DNA from: an uncultured Pseudoxanthomonas sp.
Lineage (GTDB): Bacteria; Pseudomonadota; Gammaproteobacteria; Xanthomonadales; Xanthomonadaceae
NCBI GenBank assembly: GCA_937975725.1
Contig: CALJUL010000125.1
Location: 1-22,670, forward strand
Length of the DNA stretch: 22,670 nucleotides
Direction: 5' to 3'
A model generated the notes under the pieces. The model was not told where the DNA came from. It saw nothing but the letters and a program-made list of their open reading frames with translations, and made no database searches. The position numbers and the translations under genes are program-made. Below are positions 9,147 to 17,022 of this stretch, piece after piece (positions within the stretch are counted from its first letter, which is position 1; each line of letters begins with the position of its first letter).

Positions 9147-9164
9147 GGTGCGTTCCGGCGCACC
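9143..9164 (+). repeat. REP element, family B (GTAG-GGTGCG palindrome)
   Basis: GTAG (9143-9146) is followed by a 6-bp stem, GGTGCG (9147-9152) with CGCACC (9159-9164). The same layout occurs at 9719. GTAG-headed REPs are known in Stenotrophomonas as targets of REP-associated tyrosine transposases. The TAG is the stop codon of the nuclease gene. Confidence 0.65.
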
Positions 9165-9192
9165 ATCGCACCGACGCCACGGCGGCTCCATG

Positions 9193-9337
9193 TAGGAGCG
9201 ACGCAAGTCGCGACCGCATAACCAAAAACCTGCGTGATGGCAGGCCGTTCTCTCCTTATCAAGCACGCGGCGGCGTATTTATCCCTTCGCGTGGAGAACG
9301 GCTACCGTCGCGCAGTCGCGACTCACGTCGCTCCCAC
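9193..9337. repeat. Inverted pair of family A REP elements
   Basis: The left copy (GTAGGAGCGACGCAAGTCGC, from 9193) and an inverted, imperfect copy at 9315-9337 (20 of 23 positions match) flank about 100 bp. Inside are two further palindromes: CCTGC/GCAGG (9229-9233 and 9240-9244) and GCCGTTCTC/GAGAACGGC (9244-9252 and 9294-9302). The layout resembles BIME-type REP doublets. No gene is seen in 9147-9474. Confidence 0.75.
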
Positions 9338-9474
9338 GGCCCGCGGCCCTGCAAGCCATGCGGCACCCGGACTCTCGATCTCCAAGAATCTCCAAGACGC
9401 CTGCATCGCCTGAAACACCATGACGTGGTGCGCCGAAGCACACCCCACGCACGAAGCTCATAGGCCCGCAGCAT

Positions 9475-9705
9475 TCACCCGACCGGCGCGAACCTGCGCA
9501 CGAGCCGCCCCTCGACCTCCACGTCCCCGCAGAACATCGCATACGGCCGCACCCACAGCCCGCCCTCGCCATACAGCGCGCGATACACCACCACCGGCTC
9601 CAGCGTCTCGCTGTGCCGCGCCACCGCAACGACCTCGTAGTCGTTGCCCTTGTAATGGCGGTAGAGACCGGGCGCCAGAGAAGGAAGTGGAGGAAGGTCG
9701 CTCAT
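9475..9705 (-). CDS. DUF1653 domain-containing small protein
   Basis: 76 residues. Almost the whole chain is the DUF1653 fold: PGLYRHYKGNDYEVVAVARH, EPVVVYRALYGEGGLWVRP, MFCGDVEVEGRLVRRF. It is a soluble cytoplasmic protein of unknown biochemical function, common in bacteria as a stand-alone protein of this size. The start ATG 9705 gives the usual short N-terminus before PGLYRHYKG; no strong Shine-Dalgarno is seen. It is surrounded by REP elements on both sides and lies 193 bp downstream of the gamma-glutamyltransferase-family gene on the same strand, probably as a separate unit. Confidence 0.88.
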   Translation of the reverse strand: MSDLPPLPSLAPGLYRHYKGNDYEVVAVARHSETLEPVVVYRALYGEGGLWVRPYAMFCGDVEVEGRLVRRFAPVG

Positions 9706-9898
9706 GGTCCGATGATCCGTAGGGTGCGTCTCGACGCACTATTGCCGTGCCGGCGCTTGCGGCGTTGCACTCCGGAACGCCGCTTGCGATGGAATCCTGT
9801 ATCGAGCGACGCATGCGATGGTGCGCGTGGGCACACTCCGGGGACAGGGCGATTCATGGCCGCGGCCATTGCTCTCGCCCGCCTAACGCATTGCACCC
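9706..9898. repeat. Spacer with REP elements and hairpin
   Basis: A second family B REP starts at GTAG 9719 with a perfect 6-bp stem (GTGCGT 9724-9729 with ACGCAC 9734-9739). An 8-bp hairpin GCGGCGTT/AACGCCGC follows at 9759-9766 and 9776-9783. A degenerate inverted relative (GCATTGCACCCTC) ends near 9900 and abuts the stop of the gene at 9899. These hairpins may serve as 3' ends for that minus-strand gene. No CDS is seen. Confidence 0.6.
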
Positions 9899-11632
9899 TC
9901 AATACCCCGCCGCCTGCCCATCCTTGCGGCTCTCGCTGGCGCCGTAATACACGCCGGTCTCCAGGTCGCGCATGATCGCCTGGTAGCCGCCGTACGGGCC
10001 GAGGGCCCATTCGACGTGGTGGCCCTTGTCCATCAGCGCGCGCACGGTTTCGTAGGGGAAGCCGGATTCCAGTTGCACCACGCCGCCGTCGCTCATCGCG
10101 GTCGCGCTGCCAACCGGTTCGGTGGAGCCGTCGTGCTGGATGCGCGGGGCGTCGCCGGCTTCCTGCAGGGTCATGCCGAAGTCGACCAGGTTCATCACGA
10201 TCTGCACGTGGCCCTGCGGCTGCATGGCGCCGCCCATCACGCCGAAGCTGACCCAGGGCTTGCCGTCCTTCGTGATGAAGGACGGGATGATGGTGTGGAA
10301 CGGGCGCTTGCCGGGCGCGTAGCAGTTGGGGTGCGGCGCGGCGCCGTCGCAGTCCTTCAGCACGAACATCTCGCCGCGGTCCTGCAGGATGAAGCCCAGC
10401 CCGGTCGGCGCCATGCCGCTGCCCATGCCGCGGTAGTTGGATTGGATCAGCGAGACCATCATGCCGTCCTTATCGGCGACGGTCATGTAGATGGTGTCGC
10501 CCTCGTCCAGTTCCTTCGGCGTGCCGGGCTGCACTTCGCGCAGCACCTTGTCGGGCGAGATCAGCCTGGCGCGCTCGCGCGCGTAGGGCTTGGAGATCAG
10601 CCGCGCGACCGGCGCGGGCTGGAAGGCCGGGTCGGCGTACCAACGCGCACGATCGGCGAAGGCCAGCTTCTTCGCCTCGACCAGCAGGTGCACGTGCTCG
10701 GGGCTGCCGAACGGGATCCTGCCGAAGTCGTAGCCTTCCAGCACGTTGAGCATCTGCAGCGCGGCGATGCCCTGCCCGTTCGGCGGCAGCTCCCACACGT
10801 CGTAGCCGCGATAGTTGGTGCTGACCGGATCGACCCACTCGCCGGTGTGCGACGCCATGTCCTCGTAGGAAAGGAAGCCGCCGTTGGCCTTGAAATAGGC
10901 GTCGATGGCGCGGGCGATGCCGCCCTTGTAGAACGCATCGCGGCCGCCGTCGGCGATCTTCTGCAAGGTGTCGGCCAGGTTGGGGTTCTTCCACAGCTCG
11001 CCGGTGCGCGGGGCGCGGCCGCCGATCGTGAACTGTTCCTTGAAGCCGGGGAACCTCGACAGCCGCGGCACCGAACGCTCCCAGTAATAGGCGATGGTCT
11101 GGTGCACCGGATGGCCTTCGCGCGCGTAGCGGATGGTCGGCGCCAGCACCGTCTTCATCGGCAGCCTGCCGAAGCGGCCGTGCAGCGCGAACCACGCATC
11201 GACGGCGCCCGGCACGCTGACCGGCAGCGGCCCGTGCGCGGGGATGTCGGTGATGCCCTGCTGCCTGAAGTAGTCCAGCGTCAGCGATTTCGGCGAACGG
11301 CCCGAGCCGTTGTAGCCGTACAGCTTCTTCGTCTTCGGGTCCCACACGATGGCGAACAGATCGCCGCCGACGCCGTTGCCGGTGGGCTCCATCAGGCCGA
11401 GCGCGGCGTTGGCGGCGATGGCCGCGTCCATCGCGGTGCCGCCCTGCTTCATCACGTCCAGCGCGATCTGCGTGGCCAGCGGATGCGACGTGGCCGCCAT
11501 CGCGTGCGGGGCGATCACGTCCGAGCGGGTAGCGAAGGCGCGGCCGGCGATGCGGTCGGCGGCGGAAGCGGACAACGAAGCGGCGGCGGCCAGGGCCGTC
11601 GCCAGGCAGGACAGGAGCAGGGTGCGCATCAT
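9899..11632 (-). CDS. ggt: Gamma-glutamyltransferase-family protein (secreted, self-processing)
   Basis: 577 residues with a Sec signal (MMRTLLLSCLATALAAAASLSASAADR). The family fold is clear: HPLATQIALDVMKQGGTAMDAAIAA, EPTGNGVGGDLFAIV, PVSVPGAVDAW, ELPPNGQGIAALQMLN and the autocatalytic nucleophile T380 in DEGDTIYMTVADKDG. This predicts a large subunit up to 379 and a small subunit from T380. Such enzymes hydrolyse or transfer gamma-glutamyl groups, for example from glutathione, in the periplasm. Several residues that hold the glutamyl moiety in E. coli GGT appear replaced: Y400 at the Asn411 position, GE in place of the MDDF aspartates, and HT instead of the Ser-Ser pair in KRPFHTIIPSF. It may therefore belong to the YwrD-like or acylase-like branch with another substrate. 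It lies 51 bp downstream of the TPR gene on the same strand, so co-transcription is likely. Confidence 0.88.
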   Translation of the reverse strand: MMRTLLLSCLATALAAAASLSASAADRIAGRAFATRSDVIAPHAMAATSHPLATQIALDVMKQGGTAMDAAIAANAALGLMEPTGNGVGGDLFAIVWDPKTKKLYGYNGSGRSPKSLTLDYFRQQGITDIPAHGPLPVSVPGAVDAWFALHGRFGRLPMKTVLAPTIRYAREGHPVHQTIAYYWERSVPRLSRFPGFKEQFTIGGRAPRTGELWKNPNLADTLQKIADGGRDAFYKGGIARAIDAYFKANGGFLSYEDMASHTGEWVDPVSTNYRGYDVWELPPNGQGIAALQMLNVLEGYDFGRIPFGSPEHVHLLVEAKKLAFADRARWYADPAFQPAPVARLISKPYARERARLISPDKVLREVQPGTPKELDEGDTIYMTVADKDGMMVSLIQSNYRGMGSGMAPTGLGFILQDRGEMFVLKDCDGAAPHPNCYAPGKRPFHTIIPSFITKDGKPWVSFGVMGGAMQPQGHVQIVMNLVDFGMTLQEAGDAPRIQHDGSTEPVGSATAMSDGGVVQLESGFPYETVRALMDKGHHVEWALGPYGGYQAIMRDLETGVYYGASESRKDGQAAGY

Positions 11633-11683
11633 CGGCGGGCATTGGCGCGCACGATGCGCGCCTTCATCCGCCGATCTTACGCG

Positions 11684-12316
11684 CTACGGCCACACCGGCG
11701 GATTGGCCAGCCACGCCTGGTGCACTTCGGCCAGAACAGCGCGCTGCTCGTCGCTCCAGTCCGGCAGCAGGCGCGGGAAGTTGGCCGGATCGGTCCACAG
11801 CGTGGGCTCGGTGCGCACCGCGGCGGCGTACCACTGCAGGGCCTCGGTCTTGCGGTCGGCCTTCCACAGGCCCAGCGCCAGCGTAGGCGGCACCCACGAC
11901 GCGCCGCCGACCGCGCTTATCAGCGAGGACCACTGCTCCAGCGCGGCCGGGTATTCGCCCAGGCGGTAAAGGTCCCAGCCGTAGTTCCAGCGGATCGAGC
12001 GCCACAGGCTGCCGCCGGACTGGGTGCTGTCCATGGCCTGCCGGTAGAGCTGCTTGCCCAGGTCGGTGCGGCCGTCGGCGATGGCGATGTGCGCCAGTTG
12101 CACGGTCGCCTCCACGGTCTTGCGGCCGCGCTCGCGCGCACGGACCAGTTGATCGACCAGCGCGTCGCCCTGTACGCCGGCGATGGCGACGATCGGCGCG
12201 GCGGCGCGGTCGTCGTCGAAATAGAACTCCTTCGGCTTGGGCACGTTCTGCGCCCGCGCGGCAAAAGCCGCCGAGGCCAGCGCGATGGCCAGCACCATGT
12301 TCTTGCCCCAGTCCAC
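11684..12316 (-). CDS. Exported TPR-like protein of unknown function
   Basis: 210 residues from GTG 12316. The N-terminus MDWGKNMVLAIALASAAFAARAQ is a Sec signal (cleavage after ARA). The mature part is helical with TPR-like repeats: VEATVQLAHIAIADGRTDLGKQLYRQAM, WNYGWDLYRLGEYPAALEQWSSL, LALGLWKADRKTEALQWYAAAVR. The C-terminus is Trp/Pro-rich. The segment FYFDDDRAAAPI after the signal is unusual and may be a docking segment (inference). It is probably a periplasmic protein-interaction factor. It is upstream of and co-directional with ggt (51 bp), and divergent from the ferredoxin oxidoreductase gene. I do not recognise a named family. Confidence 0.75.
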   Translation of the reverse strand: MDWGKNMVLAIALASAAFAARAQNVPKPKEFYFDDDRAAAPIVAIAGVQGDALVDQLVRARERGRKTVEATVQLAHIAIADGRTDLGKQLYRQAMDSTQSGGSLWRSIRWNYGWDLYRLGEYPAALEQWSSLISAVGGASWVPPTLALGLWKADRKTEALQWYAAAVRTEPTLWTDPANFPRLLPDWSDEQRAVLAEVHQAWLANPPVWP

Positions 12317-12328
12317 GTTCTTTCCCCT
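12317..12328 (-). promoter_or_regulatory. Ribosome-binding site deciding the TPR-protein start
   Basis: On the minus strand AGGGGAAA (12328-12321) precedes GTG 12316 at a good distance. The internal ATG 12298 has no Shine-Dalgarno and would shorten the signal's n-region. Confidence 0.65.
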
Positions 12329-12381
12329 GAAACCGGTTTTCCCCCTCGCCGAATCCTAACCGCTGCAATGCACAACGATGC

Positions 12382-12397
12382 AGTGACGGACGTCACA
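12382..12397. promoter_or_regulatory. Candidate Clp/CRP-family binding site
   Basis: AGTGA-N6-TCACA matches the CRP/Clp consensus TGTGA-N6-TCACA at 9 of 10 specified positions. It lies in the divergent region between the TPR gene and the ferredoxin oxidoreductase gene, centred about 26 bp upstream of the TACAAT -10 box. Confidence 0.5.
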
Positions 12398-12412
12398 CAA
12401 AAAGCCCGCTGT

Positions 12413-12418
12413 TACAAT
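12413..12418 (+). promoter_or_regulatory. Putative -10 box of the oxidoreductase gene
   Basis: TACAAT preceded by GT is a close match to TATAAT. No good -35 is seen 17 bp upstream, where the Clp-like box sits, which would fit an activator-dependent promoter. A GCCCGA/TCGGGC hairpin (12431-12436 and 12445-12450) lies in the roughly 50-nt leader. Confidence 0.45.
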
Positions 12419-12477
12419 GCCCGCCTTCACGCCCGAGGGGGTTATCGGGCCACGCCAGCCGCTTTCACGGGCCCGCC

Positions 12478-15400
12478 ATGACCAGCACCGCCGAACTCAC
12501 TTCCCCTTCGTCCGCCAACACGCCGCAGATCGGAGTGATCGACAGCGACTACACGCTGGAGCACAAGTACACGCGCACCGACGGCCGCATCTACCTGAGC
12601 GGCGTGCAGGCGCTGGTGCGGCTGCCGCTGATGCAGCGACTGCGCGACCAGGCGGCCGGGCTGGACACCGCCGGCTTCATCAGCGGCTACCGCGGTTCGC
12701 CGCTGGGCGGCTTCGACCTGGAACTGTGGCGCGCGCGCAAGCACCTGGAAGCGGCGGCGGTGAAGTTCACCCCCGGCCTCAACGAGGACCTCGGCGCCAC
12801 CATGGTGTGGGGCACGCAGCAGACCAACCTGTTCCCGGGCGCCAAGGTCGATGGCGTATACGCCATGTGGTACGGCAAGGGCCCGGGCGTGGACCGCTGC
12901 GGCGACGTGTTCAAGCACGGCAACGCGGCCGGCACCTCGAAGCACGGCGGCGTGCTGGCGCTGGCCGCCGACGACCACAACTGCCGCAGCTCCACTCTGC
13001 CGCACGGCAGCGAGGACGAATTCGTCAGCGCGATGATGCCGGTGCTGAACCCGGCCGGCGTGCAGGACATCCTGGACCTGGGCCTGGTGGGCTGGGCGAT
13101 GAGCCGCTACACCGGCCGCTGGATCGGCTTCAAGACCATCGCCGAGACGGTGGAGTCGTCGGCCTCGGTGCAGGTGGACCCGTTCGCGCGCCGCATCGTG
13201 CTGCCGGAGGATTTCGAGATGCCGCCGGGCGGCCTCAACATCCGCTGGCCGAACCCGCCGCTGGACCAGGAGATGCGCCTGCACAAGTACGCGGTGGCGG
13301 CGGCGCAGGCGTTCGCGCGCGCCAACGGCGTGGACCGCATCGTGCTGGACTCACCGCGCGCGCGTCTGGGCATCGTCACCACCGGCAAGAGCTACCTGGA
13401 CGTGCTGCAGGCGCTGGAATACCTGGGCCTGGACGAACGCGCCTGCGCCGACATCGGCATCCGCGTCTACAAGGTGGGCATGACCTGGCCGCTGGAGCCG
13501 GTGGGCATCGCCGAGTTCGCACGCGGGCTGGAAGACATCGTGGTGGTGGAGGAGAAGCGCGCCTTCATCGAGCGGCAGATGAAGGAGCAGTTCTACAACT
13601 GGCCGGCCAGCGCGGGCACGCGCCCGTCCATCGTCGGCAAGTACGACGAGGCCGGCGAGTGGATCCTGCCGTCCACCGGCGAACTGACCCCGGCCACCAT
13701 CGCCGGCGTGATCGGCCGGCGCATCCAACGTTTCTTCAGCGCGGAATCCATCGAGCAGCGCCTGCGCTGGATGGAGGAGAAGGAAGCCGAGATGGCGCTG
13801 CCGCGCGCCAACTTCCCGCGCGTGCCGCACTACTGCTCCGGCTGCCCGCACAACACCTCGACGGTGGTGCCGGAAGGCAGCCGCGCGCTCGGCGGCATCG
13901 GCTGCCACTACATGGTCACGTGGATGGACCGCAACACCGACACCTTCACCCACATGGGCGGCGAAGGCGTCACCTGGTCCGGGCAGGCGCCGTTCACCGA
14001 GACGCAGCACGTCTTCCAGAACCTGGGCGACGGCACCTTCTTCCACTCCGGCTCGCTGGCGGTGCGCCAGTCGGTCGCCACCGGCGTCAACATCACCTAC
14101 AAGATCCTCTACAACGACGCGGTGGCGATGACCGGCGGCCAGCCGGTGGACGGCACGCTGTCGGTGCCGCAAATCGCGCACATGATGCGATCCGAGGGCG
14201 TGGACACGATCGTGGTGGTCAGCGACGACGTCGGCAAGTGGCGCCGCCGCGACCTGTTCCCCTCCGGCGTGGAGTTCCACGACCGCAAGGAGCTGGACGA
14301 CGTGCAGCGCCGCCTGCGCGAGGTCAAGGGCGTGTCCATCCTGATCTACGACCAGGTCTGCGCCACCGAGAAGCGCCGCCGCCGCAAGCGCGGCAAGCTG
14401 CCCGACCCGGCCAAGCGCACCATGATCAACACGCTGGTGTGCGAGGGCTGCGGCGACTGCGGCGTCAAGAGCTTCTGCGTGTCGGTGCTGCCGAAGGAGA
14501 CCGAGTTCGGCCGCAAGCGCGAGATCGACCAGTCCAACTGCAACAAGGACTTCCGCTGCATCGACGGCTTCTGCCCCAGCTTCGTCACCGTGCACGGCGG
14601 TACGCCGCGCAAGGGCAAGAAGGCCAATGCGGCGGACCTGCTCGCAGCGCTGCCGGCGCCTGCGTTCAAGTCGGACCTCGACCAACCCTGGAACATCCTG
14701 ATCACCGGCGTCGGCGGCACCGGCGTGGTGACCATCGGCGCGCTGCTCGGCATGGCCGGCCACCTGGAAGGCAAGGGCGCCAGCGTGCTCGACCAGACCG
14801 GCCTGGCACAGAAGGGCGGCGCGGTGACCACGCACATCCGCATCGCGCGCGCGCCGGAGGACATTCATGCCGTGCGCATCGCCGCCGGCGAGGCCGACCT
14901 GGTGCTGGGCTGCGACATGGTGGTGGTCAACGACTACTGGGTGCTGTCCAAGGTCCGCGGCGAGCGCTCGCAGGTGGTACTGAACACCTACGAGGCGATG
15001 CCCGGCACCTTCACCACGCACCCGGACATGCAGTTCCCGGCCGCGGAAATCGTCGCCGGCGTGAAGGTGGCGCTGGGCGGCCGCGAGCCGATGCTGGTGG
15101 ACGCCACCCAGGTCGCGACCGCGCTGCTGGGCGACGCCATCGCCAGCAATCTCTTCATGCTGGGCTACGCCTGGCAGCAAGGGCTGGTGCCGATCTCCTT
15201 CGACGCGATCATGCGCGCCATCGAGCTCAACGGCGCCGCCATCGACATGAACAAGCAGGCGTTCGCCTGGGGCCGCCTGGCGGTGGTCGATCCGCAGGCG
15301 GTGCAGGAAGCCGCCGGCCTGATCCACAACGCACTGACCGAGAGCGAGCGCACGCCGCGCGACCTGCAAGCCTTGCCGCCGGGCGAATGGGAAAGCACCG

Positions 15401-16188
15401 AATGGGGCGCCAACGCGGCACCGCGCAACCCCGACAACGAGAGCGAACTGCGCGGCTTGCCCGAGGGCACCACCGCCAACGGCGGCCAGACGGCGTTCCT
15501 GCCGCTGGACGACCTGCGCCTGTCGCGCTCGCTGGACGAACTGATCGCGCGCCGCACCGCCTTCCTCACCGACTACCAGGACGCGACCTACGCCCGCCGC
15601 TACGGCGAGCTGGTGGCCCGGGTGCGCAATGCCGAGCACACGCGGGCGCCCGGCTCCACCGCGCTGACCGAGGCGGTAGCGCGCTATTTCTTCAAGCTGA
15701 TGGCGTACAAGGACGAATACGAAGTCGCCCGCCTCTACACCAGCGGCGAGTTCCAGCGCCGCCTGCAACAGCAGTTCGAGGGCGACTACCAGGTGCGTTT
15801 CCATCTGGCCCCGCCGCTGTTCGCCAAGAAGGACGCGCAGGGCCGGCTGATGAAACAGGAATACGGCCCCTGGGTGTTCAAGGCGTTCAAGCTGCTGGCC
15901 AGGCTGCGCTTCCTGCGCGGCGGCGCCTTCGACGTGTTCGGCCGCACCGAGGAACGCAGGGGCGAGCGCCGCTTGATCGCCGACTACGAACGGACCGTGG
16001 ACGAACTGCTGGCCGGGCTGGACGCCGCCCGGCTGCCGCTGGCGGTGGAGATCGCCAGCATCCCCGAGCACATCCGCGGCTACGGTCACGTCAAGGAAAA
16101 GCACCTGCACGAAGCCAAGGCCCGCGAAGCGGAACTGCTGGCCACCTGGCGCAATCCGAAGGCATTGCACATCGTGCAGGCGGCCTGA
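12478..16188 (+). CDS. Indolepyruvate (2-oxoacid) ferredoxin oxidoreductase family protein, fused alpha/beta
   Basis: 1236 residues, the fused single-chain form found in many proteobacteria. It oxidatively decarboxylates aryl- or branched-chain 2-oxoacids to acyl-CoA, passing electrons to ferredoxin or a flavoprotein. Domain order: pyrimidine-binding and transketolase-like part (about 30-420; SGYRGSPLGGFD, GTQQTNLFPG), then the CSGCPHNTS site and the thiamine-diphosphate motif GDG (517-519) to N546-D547. Next is a Cys-rich 4Fe-4S segment (C655, C658, C661, C667 and the following SNCNKDFRCIDGFC). The gamma/IorB-like domain runs from about 739 (GVGGTGVVTIGALLG; QKGGAVTTHIRIA). The C-terminal part (from about 1010) resembles DUF6537. 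It is cytoplasmic. No ferredoxin gene lies nearby. Substrate class is from family knowledge only. ATG 12478 has no clear Shine-Dalgarno. Confidence 0.93.
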   Translation: MTSTAELTSPSSANTPQIGVIDSDYTLEHKYTRTDGRIYLSGVQALVRLPLMQRLRDQAAGLDTAGFISGYRGSPLGGFDLELWRARKHLEAAAVKFTPGLNEDLGATMVWGTQQTNLFPGAKVDGVYAMWYGKGPGVDRCGDVFKHGNAAGTSKHGGVLALAADDHNCRSSTLPHGSEDEFVSAMMPVLNPAGVQDILDLGLVGWAMSRYTGRWIGFKTIAETVESSASVQVDPFARRIVLPEDFEMPPGGLNIRWPNPPLDQEMRLHKYAVAAAQAFARANGVDRIVLDSPRARLGIVTTGKSYLDVLQALEYLGLDERACADIGIRVYKVGMTWPLEPVGIAEFARGLEDIVVVEEKRAFIERQMKEQFYNWPASAGTRPSIVGKYDEAGEWILPSTGELTPATIAGVIGRRIQRFFSAESIEQRLRWMEEKEAEMALPRANFPRVPHYCSGCPHNTSTVVPEGSRALGGIGCHYMVTWMDRNTDTFTHMGGEGVTWSGQAPFTETQHVFQNLGDGTFFHSGSLAVRQSVATGVNITYKILYNDAVAMTGGQPVDGTLSVPQIAHMMRSEGVDTIVVVSDDVGKWRRRDLFPSGVEFHDRKELDDVQRRLREVKGVSILIYDQVCATEKRRRRKRGKLPDPAKRTMINTLVCEGCGDCGVKSFCVSVLPKETEFGRKREIDQSNCNKDFRCIDGFCPSFVTVHGGTPRKGKKANAADLLAALPAPAFKSDLDQPWNILITGVGGTGVVTIGALLGMAGHLEGKGASVLDQTGLAQKGGAVTTHIRIARAPEDIHAVRIAAGEADLVLGCDMVVVNDYWVLSKVRGERSQVVLNTYEAMPGTFTTHPDMQFPAAEIVAGVKVALGGREPMLVDATQVATALLGDAIASNLFMLGYAWQQGLVPISFDAIMRAIELNGAAIDMNKQAFAWGRLAVVDPQAVQEAAGLIHNALTESERTPRDLQALPPGEWESTEWGANAAPRNPDNESELRGLPEGTTANGGQTAFLPLDDLRLSRSLDELIARRTAFLTDYQDATYARRYGELVARVRNAEHTRAPGSTALTEAVARYFFKLMAYKDEYEVARLYTSGEFQRRLQQQFEGDYQVRFHLAPPLFAKKDAQGRLMKQEYGPWVFKAFKLLARLRFLRGGAFDVFGRTEERRGERRLIADYERTVDELLAGLDAARLPLAVEIASIPEHIRGYGHVKEKHLHEAKAREAELLATWRNPKALHIVQAA

Positions 16189-16232
16189 GGGCTGCAGACT
16201 TCGCTGCGGCGAAATCCCAGCCCCTGCTTTTG

Positions 16233-16425
16233 CCCCTGTAGGAGCGACGTCAGTCGCGACCGCAAAACCCGGAAAACCTTTCGACACGGATCAACGCGGA
16301 AACGGCGGATCAGGACCAGACATCTTGAACGCTTTATCGGCGTTCATCGGCGTTCATCCGCGTTGATCCGTGTCGAATAAACGCTTCGGACCTTGCGGTC
16401 GCGACTGACGTCGCTCCTACAGGGG
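16233..16425. repeat. Nested perfect palindrome: family A REP doublet enclosing a second inverted repeat
   Basis: The outer arms 16233-16265 and 16393-16425 are a perfect 33-bp inverted repeat, including the GTAG-headed REP core (GTAGGAGCGACGTCAGTCGC). The inner arms 16281-16300 and 16357-16376 are a perfect 20-bp inverted repeat (TCGACACGGATCAACGCGGA). The centre carries short direct repeats of CGGCGTTCAT. The whole 193-bp element carries no ORF of note. The right outer arm overlaps the 3' end of the DUF938 gene and provides its stop codon. Confidence 0.88.
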
Positions 16426-17022
16426 CTCGTGGGAGTGCCGGCGCCACACCACGCAGCGATTGTTCGCCGGCATGGCGTTGTCCTCCAGCAGGGCAAGACC
16501 GATGCCGCGCGCCAGTGCATCGACGGCTTCGAAGTCGCGGAGGCCGGATGCGGGGTCGCGGGCCTTGAGCCAGGCGTCGAAATCGCGGTTGCTGTCGCTG
16601 GTGTAGGCGCCGCCGTAATTGAAGGGGCCATAGACGGTCAGCAGGCCGCCGGGTGCCAGCACGCGGCCGATGCCGGCGAAGCAGGCTTCCACCTGCGGCC
16701 AGCCCATGATGTGCAGGCTGTTGGCGGTGAACACCGCATCGAAGGCCGCACCGAGCCACGGTCCGTCCACGTCGAGCGTCAGCGGCGGCGGCGTGTTCGG
16801 CAATGCGGCTTCGTCCAGCCACATCGCAATGCCCGGCAGGTTGTCGGCGCGGTCGCTGCATTGCCAGGCCAGCCACGGCATGGCCGCGGCGAAATGCACC
16901 GCGTGCTGGCCGGTGCCGCTGCCGATCTCCAGCACGCGGCGCCTGTCGCCGAAGTGCCGGCGCAGCACGTCCAGGATCGGTCCCTGGTTGCGCTCGCAGG
17001 CGGGCGCGAAGGGCTTTTCCAT
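16417..17022 (-). CDS. DUF938 family SAM-dependent methyltransferase-like protein
   Basis: 201 residues. A class I methyltransferase fold is visible: N-terminal APACERNQGPILDVL, SAM-binding motif I VLEIGSGTGQHAVHFA, an acidic post-II region (TLDVDGPW), FDAVFTANSLHIMGWP (motif IV) and GRVLAPGGLLTVYGPF (motif V/VI). The DRDFDAWL-type C-terminal segment of DUF938 is also present (SNRDFDAWLKARDP). The substrate is unknown. I choose ATG 17022, which overlaps the TGA of the upstream NYN gene (TGATG), rather than the TTG three bases earlier; this indicates translational coupling. The last codons and the TAG stop lie inside the REP palindrome, so the terminal EPL residues may have been altered by REP insertion. 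Confidence 0.88.
   Translation of the reverse strand: MEKPFAPACERNQGPILDVLRRHFGDRRRVLEIGSGTGQHAVHFAAAMPWLAWQCSDRADNLPGIAMWLDEAALPNTPPPLTLDVDGPWLGAAFDAVFTANSLHIMGWPQVEACFAGIGRVLAPGGLLTVYGPFNYGGAYTSDSNRDFDAWLKARDPASGLRDFEAVDALARGIGLALLEDNAMPANNRCVVWRRHSHEPL

Noticed and set aside
12431..12450. Riboswitch in the leader of the ferredoxin oxidoreductase gene
   Set aside because: Only a single 6-bp hairpin in a leader of about 50 nt; too small and without any known aptamer pattern.
13351..16287. 978-residue minus-strand frame opposite the ferredoxin oxidoreductase
   Set aside because: It is a shadow frame: the plus strand encodes a full-length conserved enzyme with cofactor motifs.
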